NCBI RefSeq assembly: GCF_009720735.1
Contig: NZ_WNKU01000013.1
Location: forward strand, 1 to 64,000
DNA length: 64,000 bases
Source: Heliobacterium mobile
GTDB taxonomy: Bacteria; Bacillota; Desulfitobacteriia; Heliobacteriales; Heliobacteriaceae
Reading direction: 5' to 3'
In this document: piece after piece, positions 55,659-64,000 of the stretch
Layout of the letters: every line of letters begins with the position of its first letter
Numbering within the stretch: position 1 is the first letter of the stretch
Notes under the pieces: generated by a model
Databases searched by the model: none
Told to the model about the DNA's origin: nothing
What the model saw: the letters and a program-made list of their open reading frames with translations, nothing else
Made by a program: the position numbers and the translations under genes

Positions 55659-57620
55659 TTAAAGGAATAACTCCCACACTGGATCATCTAGGTTATATAA
55701 GGGTAGGATTGTCGTTATTGCCTGCATGTCCCGAATGCTGTTCAAAATTTGCGGTCCCGAATGTTCTGCGGCAATGATGATATAATCAGGAACCATCTTT
55801 AATATATCATCAGCTGAATAAACATAATGTCCCTGAATCCGTGAACCCGTGAGACTGCGATCAATAAGACCGGAAATTATAACATTCGGATATTCTTTAA
55901 GTAATTTGAATACATGTTCGGCCATTTTTCCCTGAACACCATACACCATCAAAGAAGGTTTTTCAAATTGAATATTATTAAGAACCATTCGTAATCGAGA
56001 GATATATGCCGGTTCCCAGTTTTGCAGAGCTAAATAAGTATTAACTCTCAAATCATTAAGTATCATACCAGACTCATAACGTTCTTGCTCCAAAAACCAT
56101 TTAACATCATTGGATATAGATGCCTGTAAGAAATTCTTAGCTATATTAGGACGCACTAAATAATTAAATATCGGAAAAGATAAATTGCCGTCAATAAATG
56201 CCGGAATTATCTCTTTCTTTTCACCAAGTCGATTATCATTATTCCCAACTGCTTCGTCAATTTGGTAAAGTACATTGCGCTCTTTCAGAAGCAAGCCCCG
56301 AATATTTTGCTTCCTCCGTTGAACAAAATTACCATCCAATATGGCTAATTCCAAAAAGCTGCGAACACCGATGATGGGGGCATTTACCTTTTGAATTGCT
56401 CTGGAGAGCACGTTATATTCAATATTGACGGGCTGAAGATCGCCAACGATAAAATGGACAGCATCAAAACCGTCAAATTCATCATCATTCCACTGTTCCA
56501 ATATCGTTTGAGCGTCTTTTCGTTCTTTTAACCAAACGGTCTTAATTAATGGCTTTTCGTGTCCTACGGTATTCTGAGATATGGTCGTGCCGCTTTTCAT
56601 TGAGATGACATCAACATCTAATGCCGCATTAAATAAAATCTTGAGCCGTTCATCCGTTGTATGCTCTTTTTTAGCTTTTACAAGTGTTTTTAACGCCATT
56701 TCTTCCCTTATTTTCTCATTGCGAACATACGTTAACACTTTACTCTTCAAGCCATCTAGAGAATCATAAAATAGGATTTCCTTGTCTTCTACAAAAAGCT
56801 CCATTAGCTCAGGGTTCCTGTTGGTAATTTGCACTGATCCGCATCCGGCCACTTCAAAATGGCGCAATTTTGTTTGAAAACCCGAATCATCACCTTCCGC
56901 AGATATGCCCGGGTTAAAAACAATGCGTGTTTCGTTATAAACTTGCGCCAATTCTTCGAAGGATGGTCGTCCACCATAACACTCTCTAAGCTCTTCATCC
57001 TTATCCCATGCATCACCGAAGATACGAAAAATCAACCCTTGTGACTGGCAGAAGCGATACATTTCCACCATCAATCGCTGAATCGTATTGTTCTGATGGG
57101 ATTGTGAGACGATGTTGTTATTCCCTCTTACGTTTGCACCAACATAGATAACATCATATTTTTTTTCTGTCTTAGGTATCTTATAAAAAACTCTCGGATT
57201 ATACCCCCAAGGCAAATATAATACTCGGTCCTGCCATCCCTCTTGCTGCCGCCGAATTGCTCCTCTACGTGAATGTGTCGCGATAAAATCGAAACGATGA
57301 TCGTAAGGAGCATTCTTTCGAAACCAAATTTCTGGTTCATCATCTGCATAAAATGCAATTATAGGCAATCCCTTCCGCCGAACCGCATAAAAAAAGTCAT
57401 CGCTAAATTCTTGGTGTACTGCATCCGAATAAAAGAACAGGCAATCATAGCTCTCACGTTGAATCAGCGATAACAGATATTTCTCATGATAGCCATTTTG
57501 ATAAATGCTCAGCAATGGCGTAAGGTCAACACAAGTTACCTCATGCATACGGCGTAATGGTTCTACCCAATTGTCACGGATATAACTGACGGATAACAAA
57601 CCTGTCATCAAAATTCGCAT
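55659..57620 (-). CDS. CgeB-family glycosyltransferase with C-terminal Rossmann-like domain (copy 2)
   Basis: 653 residues with the same three-part layout as copy 1: MRILMTGLLSVSYIRDNWVEPL, FYADDEPEIWF, VLYLPWGYNPRVF, KLRHFEVAGCGSVQITNRNPEL, then AVHFIVGDLQPVNIEYNVL, then a C-terminal LMVYGVQGKMAEHVFKLL, DRSLTGSRIQGHYVY and IIAAEHSGPQIL, ending PLYNLDDPVWELFL. The gene is clearly richer in A+T than its neighbours to the right and ends 92 bases before the radical SAM gene at 53702-55567. Start: ATG 57620 with AAGGGG upstream. Confidence 0.78.
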   Translation of the reverse strand: MRILMTGLLSVSYIRDNWVEPLRRMHEVTCVDLTPLLSIYQNGYHEKYLLSLIQRESYDCLFFYSDAVHQEFSDDFFYAVRRKGLPIIAFYADDEPEIWFRKNAPYDHRFDFIATHSRRGAIRRQQEGWQDRVLYLPWGYNPRVFYKIPKTEKKYDVIYVGANVRGNNNIVSQSHQNNTIQRLMVEMYRFCQSQGLIFRIFGDAWDKDEELRECYGGRPSFEELAQVYNETRIVFNPGISAEGDDSGFQTKLRHFEVAGCGSVQITNRNPELMELFVEDKEILFYDSLDGLKSKVLTYVRNEKIREEMALKTLVKAKKEHTTDERLKILFNAALDVDVISMKSGTTISQNTVGHEKPLIKTVWLKERKDAQTILEQWNDDEFDGFDAVHFIVGDLQPVNIEYNVLSRAIQKVNAPIIGVRSFLELAILDGNFVQRRKQNIRGLLLKERNVLYQIDEAVGNNDNRLGEKKEIIPAFIDGNLSFPIFNYLVRPNIAKNFLQASISNDVKWFLEQERYESGMILNDLRVNTYLALQNWEPAYISRLRMVLNNIQFEKPSLMVYGVQGKMAEHVFKLLKEYPNVIISGLIDRSLTGSRIQGHYVYSADDILKMVPDYIIIAAEHSGPQILNSIRDMQAITTILPLYNLDDPVWELFL

Positions 57621-57769
57621 TTGTACATCCCCTTATTCCGCCACAAAATCTATCTAACCCTTTTGGACAACATTTCCGATTATTTAATGTTCTGCCCTTA
57701 AAGGTTGATCCCAAATCAATTTGGGGGGCTGCCATTAAAACAACTTTTCTACTTTTTTGAAACCGATCG
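57621..57769. other. AT-rich spacer at a composition boundary
   Basis: No gene seen. The bases are A+T-rich with short T- and A-runs; the neighbouring sequence to the right is distinctly richer in G+C. It is the junction between CgeB copy 2 and the decayed radical SAM copy. Confidence 0.5.
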
Positions 57770-58393
57770 GGCTACTGTGACCGGGCGGCGTCTTCCGGAA
57801 GCATCGCCGTTGCGGTAGAGGAGGTTGCTCACCGCCGGGAGACGATCATTCAGTTACCTTCAAGCGAGTATCTGCGCTGAAGTAATTTCCGTTTTGGAAT
57901 CGGCTCTGTATCAAGCATTGTTGCCATTCCCACCTCTGGAGCCCGCCGGAAGGCCAGCCAACACCTTCAGGAGTTCAACCACCGGCGCCCCGTAATCACC
58001 GAAAATGGCGAAATCAAGGACCGGGAGAGAATGCAAAAAGGACATTTCTAGTTCGAAATGGATCCCCGTAAAATAAAATACGACCATCTGGCAACGCTCC
58101 GCTACCTTCCAGATCGTTGGATAGGCAGGGTGTAGCCGCTTCTGGGATACATCGGGGCGCGGGCTGGCCACATATGCAAAAAAATCTTCATAGCGTTCAC
58201 CTTCGGCGATGGAATCGCGCGCCAGCGCAGTCGCCGTCGCCAGGAAGAAAGGAAAGGGGATATAGCCGCACGAGGTCGCCACCAAAAAAGGCGACGTATG
58301 GGGCCAGCGCGATCCAGCCCTCACACCTCGCCTACATGCTTTTCCCTCTTCCCCTCGATAATGCCGGGGTGCATTGGCAAAGAGCACATGCAA
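57770..58393 (-). pseudogene. decayed radical SAM gene, N-terminal remnant
   Basis: On the minus strand from TTG 58393 (site AAAGGA upstream) the product LHVLFANAPRHYRGEEG, RRGVRAGSRWPHTSPF, GYIPFPFFLATATAL, RDSIAEGERYEDFF matches the N-terminal domain of the intact copies. It has lost about 9 codons (the QAGFEACLR segment) and then drifts out of frame (SQKRLHPAYPTIWK), recovering at GIHFELEM. A stop lies at 57911. Further left another frame still matches the family (VSNLLYRNGDA versus VNNLVYREQD) to about 57770. No cysteine motif remains, so it cannot be active. Confidence 0.8.
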
Positions 58394-58644
58394 CCGACTA
58401 CATCCTTTCGCCATCTAATCTCTACACGAGTCTGCCAACTGCATCTACTTATATTATCGCTAAGACGAAGGAATTACTTTATCTCAGTTTTCTTCGCGTA
58501 GGCAGTCCATCCTGTCGAGAATATTGGCAGCAAAATCCCTTTTCCACTGGAAACCATGTTGTTTAACTGTCCTCCAAGCCATAGACCTCAAAAAGCAGAT
58601 TTGCTTGAGAAACAGTGAGAGCTACTGATTCGTCAGCGCCGCTG
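58394..58644. other. spacer between decayed and intact radical SAM genes
   Basis: About 250 bases. Minus-strand bases 58582 to 58484 can encode a 32-residue peptide (MAWRTVKQHGFQWKRDFAAN...), preceded by GAGGTCT close to the ATG, but I cannot place it in a family; it may be a remnant of another gene. Nothing else is recognised. Confidence 0.4.
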
Positions 58645-60450
58645 CTATTTGATGATTTGACCGTGAAGATTCACCCCTGCGGCGATCTTGGGTGCAGCCG
58701 CCAGGGCCAGCTGTTCCACTTCTTCATAACCACAACCGGTGAGGTTGCTATAGGGAATGACCGCAGCAGCAAAGGTCGCTGCGACGCCAAGCTGTTCCGC
58801 CTGTTCGCGCAACAGGGCAAAGCGAAAATCGTTCGGCTCCGCGAACAGGTGCAATTGTTCCTTGGGTAGGATGTCTGCAAACAGTTCGGCAAAGCGAACG
58901 TGAGAAAACAGGTGCACCTGATAGCCCCATCGGCTCAATATTGTCGCCAGCGTCGTTGTCAAGGTGATATTGGCCGCCTGGGGCATCAGCAGGGCCGCGC
59001 CTTCTGGGACCTCTTCCATCAAACGCCGGCGCAAGGCCGTCAGAAAATCCTCTGTTCGGAGCGCCACGCGAATCCGGGCCTCATTGTACCGCTGGTAGGC
59101 TTCCCGTACGAAACCCTCCAGTTGTTCCCCGCTGAACCGTTCCGTTCGGGACACGGCTGTGGCGGCGCCGTCGTAGCGGCTCCAGTCCTGGGTGGTCAGC
59201 CAGCCCTTATCTTTGTAAATCTCGTACATCTTTGTCCCCGGAAAAGGCGTAGCGATGGAAAACTGGACCGAGTCAGAGGGGAGTTCGGCAGCCAAGGTGA
59301 TCGTCTTTTCGATCGATTCCGGTGTGTCATCGGGGAGACCGAAGGTGAAGGTCAGATGGACCTTGATGCCAAGACTCTTCGTGTATTCGATAATGTGGCG
59401 GACCTGTTCGACCGACATCCCTTTGCCGATGTTATCGAGCGTCTGTTGATCGGCTGATTCCACACCGTATTTCACGCTGTACAGCCCGGCATCTCGGAGG
59501 GAACGCAGGATCTCCTCGGTCATCCGATCAGCCCGGGCCATGATTCCCCAAGGGATATGATCGAGTTGCCGTTCTCGCAACAGCCGCGCGATCTCAAGCA
59601 CATGATCCGGCCGGATATTGAAGGTGTCATCATCAATATAGAAGCTCTTGTAGGGATACTTTGATACATGGTAAGCGATCTCGTCCACCACATCCTGCGG
59701 CGAACGTGTGCGATAGCGGTTACCGCGGTAGATCAACTGCGGCCAGACGCAGAAGATGCATCCATAGGGGCATCCCCGGGTGGTGATGATCTGCAGTTGC
59801 GGTCGTTCCAGTCCGCAGACGGAATCGAAGTAATTACGCACCGGCATCTCGTCCCGAACCGGCCAGGGGAAGCGATTCAGATCGACCAGCGGGCCGGGCG
59901 CCGTCTTCCGGACACTATCCTGCTCGCGATAGACTAGGTTGTTGACGCTGGCAAGCGACTCGCCATCTCGAAGCGCCTCTAGCAGCCGCAGCACCGGCGT
60001 CTCATATTCCCCGTAGACGCAGTAATCGATGACAGAATGGCGCGCCAGGAAAGCCTCGCTGTCCATTTCGTGATGGACGCCGCAGAAAAGGATCCTCACG
60101 TCAGGCAGGATCCTTTTCAGTTCGGCAGCGACCTCCAGATCGTTACGCAACGAAGGTGTCGATGTCTCCATCGCAATGACATCAGGCGATTGTTCGCGTA
60201 CATAGGCGTAAAAATCTTCGTAGCTTTCCCCCAACCCGATCGAATCGCGCAGGCACGCCTCAAATCCTGCTTGCCGGACCAGGGCAGCGCCTGTCGCCAG
60301 AAAGAAGGGAAAGGGGAGATAGTCGCCGATCATATCACTGCCGTAACAGGGGATCGTATGGGGCCAGCGTGAACCGGCCCGGACCCCCCGGTAAATCACC
60401 CGGCCACCTTCCCATTTATGCCAGGGCGCATTTGCAAAGAGCACTCGCAA
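58645..60450 (-). CDS. radical SAM protein with degenerate B12-binding domain and novel C-terminal domain (copy B)
   Basis: 601 residues with the same layout as the copy at 53702-55567. Near the N-terminus is RGVRAGSRWPHTIPCYG and DSIGLGESYEDFY in place of DxHxxG. The cluster motif is TRGCPYGCIFCVWPQ (about 224). YIDDDTFNIRPDHVL, KYGVESADQQTL, HLTFTFGLPDDTPESIE and FPGTKMYEIY follow. The C-terminal domain ends PYSNLTGCGYEEVEQLAL. Start: TTG 60450 with AAGGGGG about 9 bases upstream, the same TTG-LRVLF start as copy A; the upstream frame to 60501 overlaps the CgeB gene. It follows CgeB copy 3 by 22 bases. Confidence 0.82.
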   Translation of the reverse strand: MRVLFANAPWHKWEGGRVIYRGVRAGSRWPHTIPCYGSDMIGDYLPFPFFLATGAALVRQAGFEACLRDSIGLGESYEDFYAYVREQSPDVIAMETSTPSLRNDLEVAAELKRILPDVRILFCGVHHEMDSEAFLARHSVIDYCVYGEYETPVLRLLEALRDGESLASVNNLVYREQDSVRKTAPGPLVDLNRFPWPVRDEMPVRNYFDSVCGLERPQLQIITTRGCPYGCIFCVWPQLIYRGNRYRTRSPQDVVDEIAYHVSKYPYKSFYIDDDTFNIRPDHVLEIARLLRERQLDHIPWGIMARADRMTEEILRSLRDAGLYSVKYGVESADQQTLDNIGKGMSVEQVRHIIEYTKSLGIKVHLTFTFGLPDDTPESIEKTITLAAELPSDSVQFSIATPFPGTKMYEIYKDKGWLTTQDWSRYDGAATAVSRTERFSGEQLEGFVREAYQRYNEARIRVALRTEDFLTALRRRLMEEVPEGAALLMPQAANITLTTTLATILSRWGYQVHLFSHVRFAELFADILPKEQLHLFAEPNDFRFALLREQAEQLGVAATFAAAVIPYSNLTGCGYEEVEQLALAAAPKIAAGVNLHGQIIK

Positions 60451-60472
60451 GGTTATTCCCCCTTCCCACATA

Positions 60473-62437
60473 TCAATAACCCACATCCCAGGCGGAGTCA
60501 TTCGGATCGTACAACGGGATCAGGCAGATTCGCCGGTCCAGATCGGCCAGGGAGGCGCGGATCGCCGGTCCCGATACAGTGGCCGCGATCAATATCACAT
60601 CAGGCATGACCTGCTCAATGGCATCGCGCCCATAAACGGGATGTCCCATCAGGACCGTTCCGGCGAGGTCGCGATCGACAAAACCCCGCATCGCCACGCC
60701 GTGCCGTTCGACCGAATCCAGGATGCCCCGTATCAACTCGCCGCGGGCGCCGTAGATGAGCACCCCTTTTCCCAGCAGCGCCAGATTGCGCAGCAGGTCG
60801 TCGATGCGGTGTTGCAGGTAGGCCGAGGCGTCGAAGGCGCGATCGAGTTGGAAGCGATTGACGATGCGGAAGGAATGGGCCACTCGGCAGTTCGCCAAAA
60901 GCGCTCCCATCGTCTGCTCGGGCTCCTCCTCCAGGCGGTCGAGGATACGGCGAAGCGCCCGGGGACGGAAGAGATGGTTGGGATAAAAAAATCGTTTGTC
61001 CCGCTCCCCTTCCAGGATGACGCGCTCGATCGCCCGCTCTCGCTCCGCGCTCTCCCTTTCCGAACCCAGAATCGCCCCCTGAAAACGATGACGGTCCACT
61101 TGAACGAAATTGGCGTCATTTACAGGGAACTGCACGATCGAGCGAACAGTCACCACGTCGGCGTCGATGTCCCGCAAAGGTTTCAGCACCTCGTAGCGCG
61201 CCGTCTCCGGACCAGCCCCCGGTGGCAGCAGATGTACGAAGGGATGGCTGTCAATCCGCTGCCACAGCCACTCCGGCGCATTCCGCAACGATTCGAAGGA
61301 ACGCGCGGAGAAGGCATTGTCGGGCCCTTCCATGATGTCTCCTGGCTGATCCGGTCGGATGAACACCTGCGCAGGCGGGAGGGGTCTGCCGGAGGCCGCC
61401 TCCCCCTTTTTGGGCGGATATTGGTTCCGGGCAGCGGAAAAGAGCGTCTTCAGCCGTTGTTCCATCGTATGTTCCTGCTGCGCTCTGACGAGCCCCCGGC
61501 GGGCAACGGCCTCCCGCTCCGCCTCATTCTGAATATAAGCGAGCGTCTTGGCTTTCAAATCGTCCACATCCCGGTAAAAGACGATCTCCTCGTCTTCTCG
61601 GAACAGTTCCGCCAGTTCCGGGTTTTCGTTGGTCAGTTGAAAAGCGCCGCAGCCTGCCACCTCAAAATGGCGAAGCTTTGTCTGGTAGGTCGGCGCGTCA
61701 TCATCGGCTGAATAACTGGGATTGAAGACGATCCGGGACTCGCTGTAGACCCGCACCATCTCCTCGTTGGACAGTATCCCCCCGTAGACGTCCGCCAGGA
61801 CGGGGTGCCGTTCCCAGCCTAGTCCGAAGACGCGAAAGACCAATCCCGCTTCACGGCAGATCTCGTACATCTGCGTGAGCGAGTCTATGCGAACCTGCCC
61901 GTCTTCGTTGCGCACCGCCGTATCGCCGGCTTTTTTGTACTTGCCGATGAAGACGACGTCATACTTTTTGGTGACCCCCGGGAGGGGCCGGAAAATATCG
62001 TGGTTGTAGCCCCAGGGCAGATAGAGGGTCTTCCCGCCGTCTCCCTCCTCCACCCGGCGCTGCCAGCCTCGTTTGGAGTGGGTGGCTACCAGGTCGAAGC
62101 GGTGGTCGTGGCGTCGGTTCAGCCGGTACCATGTCTCCGGTTCATCGTCACAATAAAAGGTGAGCATCGGGATGCCCAACTTCCGCTGCGCAAGGAAAAA
62201 CTCTTCTGACAGAATGTCATTGACCTCAGCGTAGTAAAACAGGTAATCAAAGCGATCATTGCGGGTCAACGATTCCACATAACGCTGGCAGTAGGTGTTG
62301 TCCAAGTCGCCGGCGGCCAGCAGCGGCGTTGTGTTCACAGCGACCGTCGAGAAGAGCTTTTCTATGGGCCGGATCCAACTGTCGTGGACATAGAGGGAAC
62401 TGAAGTTGCCCACCGCCAGGATACGCGTATTGTCCAT
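60473..62437 (-). CDS. CgeB-family glycosyltransferase with C-terminal Rossmann-like domain (copy 3)
   Basis: 654 residues. The layout is the same as copies 1 and 2: ILAVGNFSSLYVHDSW, FYCDDEPETWY, TLYLPWGYNHDIF, KLRHFEVAGCGAFQLTNENPEL; a middle region with VVTVRSIVQFPVNDANFVQ; and a C-terminal domain with VLIYGARGELIRGILDSV, DRDLAGTVLMGHPVYG, LIAATVSGPAI, ending PLYDPNDSAWDVGY. It is more divergent than copies 1 and 2 and is rich in G+C. It is paired with the radical SAM gene at 58645 and preceded by the glycosyltransferase at the right edge. Confidence 0.78.
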   Translation of the reverse strand: MDNTRILAVGNFSSLYVHDSWIRPIEKLFSTVAVNTTPLLAAGDLDNTYCQRYVESLTRNDRFDYLFYYAEVNDILSEEFFLAQRKLGIPMLTFYCDDEPETWYRLNRRHDHRFDLVATHSKRGWQRRVEEGDGGKTLYLPWGYNHDIFRPLPGVTKKYDVVFIGKYKKAGDTAVRNEDGQVRIDSLTQMYEICREAGLVFRVFGLGWERHPVLADVYGGILSNEEMVRVYSESRIVFNPSYSADDDAPTYQTKLRHFEVAGCGAFQLTNENPELAELFREDEEIVFYRDVDDLKAKTLAYIQNEAEREAVARRGLVRAQQEHTMEQRLKTLFSAARNQYPPKKGEAASGRPLPPAQVFIRPDQPGDIMEGPDNAFSARSFESLRNAPEWLWQRIDSHPFVHLLPPGAGPETARYEVLKPLRDIDADVVTVRSIVQFPVNDANFVQVDRHRFQGAILGSERESAERERAIERVILEGERDKRFFYPNHLFRPRALRRILDRLEEEPEQTMGALLANCRVAHSFRIVNRFQLDRAFDASAYLQHRIDDLLRNLALLGKGVLIYGARGELIRGILDSVERHGVAMRGFVDRDLAGTVLMGHPVYGRDAIEQVMPDVILIAATVSGPAIRASLADLDRRICLIPLYDPNDSAWDVGY

Positions 62438-62461
62438 CGGAACGTCCCTGCCCTCTTCCTT

Positions 62462-64000
62462 CTATAACTCGTCAAAATTCAAATTGTAATCCTCAAAGAC
62501 AAAATAATGGGTCAACCAGGTCAGCCCGCGGACGAAGTCGCTATGTTCTGCAAATCCCATGCTGGCGAGCTGTTTTTTTATGTCTTCGTAATAACTGGAA
62601 GCCACCAGAATGAGCGTGTTCTCTCGCTCGGCAGCGTCTAAACCGGCTGGCAAACAGACGGGGATGCCATCGATGCGCATTCCCGCTTTTCCCAGGTCAT
62701 TGTCGACAAAACAGGCCAACCGCTGGCCGTAGTGCCGCAAAACCGGCTTCAGATATCTCTGGTATCCGGTGCCAGTTCCGAAGACGACCAGCTTTCCACC
62801 CTTAGAGAGGCGCTCCAGTTTCGCCGCCAGCACCTGCCGCAAGTCCTCCTGGCCTTCAACGGGCTGGCGCTCCTGAAAGGCGACTGCCATCACCCAGTCA
62901 TGGAAACCTTGTGCACCAAAGGTCATCATCTCCCGTTTCCAGGGACCGTTGATGTTATCCAGCCATTCCCGGACGTTACTGACATCATCCGGTGTAGACG
63001 CCGGTCTAGGCGCGCCAGCCAGGTCACCGGGAGCGGCCGGTGCCGGCTCGCCGAAGGTAAGGCTGCCGTCACGGTCCCAATCGGCCTGGAAAACTCGGCC
63101 TTCTTGCAAGGCCCTACCGGCCAGTCCCCAGGACTCGCCGTTGAAGACCACGCCTTTGCCCTGCCTCTCCATTCGATCCGCCAACACGAGGTATTGCCCG
63201 TAAGAGAGAAAAGGCATGCCCCGTCGCTTCTGTTTCATCTCTTCGCTGTCCGCCGTGCCGAGCGTATCAGGAATCCATCCGCCGTCATGATCGACATGAT
63301 AGAGACAGGCTGCGTCATCGAGGATAACCTCCTCGATTCCGCTGTACACCGCCGCGATTTCCAGGAGGTGGTCTACGTTCATCGAATGCAAGTCCCACTC
63401 CGGGTATCCGCGCAATTGATGCCAGTTCTCACGGGCCATCAATTGAAAATCGCCGCAGACATTGTTATAGATCGGTTTTGGGATCCGGTACCGCCGATAG
63501 ACCTCGTCAATATCGTCGGGATAGGTGCGAAAGACGACGCCCGATTGAAAGTTATGGACCAGGAACTTTCCATAGGTGCGAAGGATATGGTCGCGACAAA
63601 ACTCCAGTTGCTTCTGGAGCGGCTCGGGCTCCGGTATTTCCCGCCCCACGTCATGGCGCAAAGCCCGGTACAGCTTCCCAGGCGTCAAGTCCCCCCGGGC
63701 GATGAAGGAAAATAGTTCATCCGACAAGAGGACATCCGCATTGGTCGCCAGGATATAAGTGCCGCGGGCTCTTCGAATCCCGGCGTTCTTGCCGATAAAC
63801 TGAAACAAGGCCATCTTTTGACTGTAGGTGTATCGCTCATGAATGGCCGGATCGACGGTGATGACGCGCAGCGTGTTAAAAGAACTGCGCTGGCCCCTCC
63901 GCAAGGACTCCGCCAAACCCGGTCTTGTCAGATCGGGATTCCATTCGACGATGATCGTTTCCGTGGGCAACCGGTAAGCATCGGAGTGCGCGGCGATTCC
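62462..64000 (-). CDS. glycosyltransferase-like protein with C-terminal Rossmann-like domain (5' end outside window)
   Basis: 512 residues seen; the frame stays open to the right edge, so the N-terminus is missing. The visible start GIAAHSDAYRLPTETIIVEWNP and GKNAGIRRARGTYILATNADVLLSDELF are GT2-like with a DxD-type motif (TNADV). A C-terminal region from about 400 (LVVFGTGTGYQRYLKPVLRH, VDNDLGKAGMRIDGIPVCL, LILVASSYYEDIKKQL) matches the Rossmann-like domain of the CgeB copies. It is probably the first gene seen of the right-hand glycan operon. Substrate unknown. Confidence 0.78.
   Translation of the reverse strand, partial: GIAAHSDAYRLPTETIIVEWNPDLTRPGLAESLRRGQRSSFNTLRVITVDPAIHERYTYSQKMALFQFIGKNAGIRRARGTYILATNADVLLSDELFSFIARGDLTPGKLYRALRHDVGREIPEPEPLQKQLEFCRDHILRTYGKFLVHNFQSGVVFRTYPDDIDEVYRRYRIPKPIYNNVCGDFQLMARENWHQLRGYPEWDLHSMNVDHLLEIAAVYSGIEEVILDDAACLYHVDHDGGWIPDTLGTADSEEMKQKRRGMPFLSYGQYLVLADRMERQGKGVVFNGESWGLAGRALQEGRVFQADWDRDGSLTFGEPAPAAPGDLAGAPRPASTPDDVSNVREWLDNINGPWKREMMTFGAQGFHDWVMAVAFQERQPVEGQEDLRQVLAAKLERLSKGGKLVVFGTGTGYQRYLKPVLRHYGQRLACFVDNDLGKAGMRIDGIPVCLPAGLDAAERENTLILVASSYYEDIKKQLASMGFAEHSDFVRGLTWLTHYFVFEDYNLNFDEL

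Noticed and set aside
57621-58644. Insertion sequence at the composition boundary
   Set aside because: No transposase motif and no terminal inverted repeats seen; the 32-residue frame at 58484-58582 cannot be assigned.
60641-61711. Long plus-strand open frame of 356 codons opposite CgeB copy 3
   Set aside because: Antisense shadow in G+C-rich sequence; no ribosome site and no recognisable domain, while the minus frame is clearly a CgeB protein.
62732-63715. Plus-strand open frame of 327 codons
   Set aside because: Opposite the glycosyltransferase at 62462-64000; same reasoning.

Overview
The window looks like part of the chromosome of a flagellated, low-oxygen Firmicute of the Clostridia type; the heliobacteria/Peptococcales are my best guess, not proven. 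Evidence: the 5' part of a Firmicute-type 16S rRNA, a Bacillus/Clostridium-like hpf-secA-prfB / ftsEX-ctp-minJ neighbourhood, Rex, a fused two-headed dynamin, and flagellar genes of the fliK/flhX/yaaR/fliS/hag type. No tRNA, CRISPR array, insertion sequence or prophage was recognised.

Layout. 1-1.1 kb: 5' end of a 16S gene (minus) with leader and promoter, then a 46-residue minus-strand gene. 1.3-8.6 kb: dynA, a small membrane protein, a globin-coupled chemoreceptor (minus), a phosphoribosyltransferase and rex. 8.8-21.3 kb: a long minus-strand housekeeping block read hpf, secA, coiled-coil gene, prfB (with its programmed frameshift), split transketolase, ftsE, ftsX, M23 peptidase, ctp protease and minJ-like PDZ protein. 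21.4-26 kb: a Maf-type flagellin glycosylation gene and an amino-acid ABC transporter. 26-29.3 kb: pseF-pseC-pseG-like genes for a pseudaminic-acid-type sugar. 29.4-30.5 kb: a sialidase-like propeller gene, divergent from the flagellar genes. 30.7-37.4 kb (plus): giant repeat-rich fliK, flhX, yaaR, fliS and flagellin. 37.5-64 kb (minus): a very large surface-glycan locus.

The glycan locus holds an interrupted sugar epimerase, two SPASM radical SAM proteins, an ATP-grasp enzyme, pseI, glf, GT2, manB, manC, a Nudix hydrolase, an SDR, a nucleotide-sugar dehydrogenase, and a tandem array of CgeB-like glycosyltransferases alternating with radical SAM proteins (three CgeB, two intact radical SAM, one decayed radical SAM copy). 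A further glycosyltransferase runs off the right edge.

How it fits together (inference): Pse genes make a CMP-activated nonulosonic acid and Maf would transfer it to flagellin. The CgeB/radical SAM array, together with mannose-1-P, galactofuranose and uronic-acid precursor genes, would build or modify a further glycan. Promoter-like elements of one type (TCAA/TAAG/TAAA, 16-base spacer, AACGATAAT or CCCGATAAT) precede fliK, flhX, fliS and the GT2-led glycan operon, suggesting that flagellar sigma-28 couples glycan synthesis to flagellin synthesis. The most unusual material is the duplicated CgeB/radical SAM cassette and the small domains its proteins share with neighbours.
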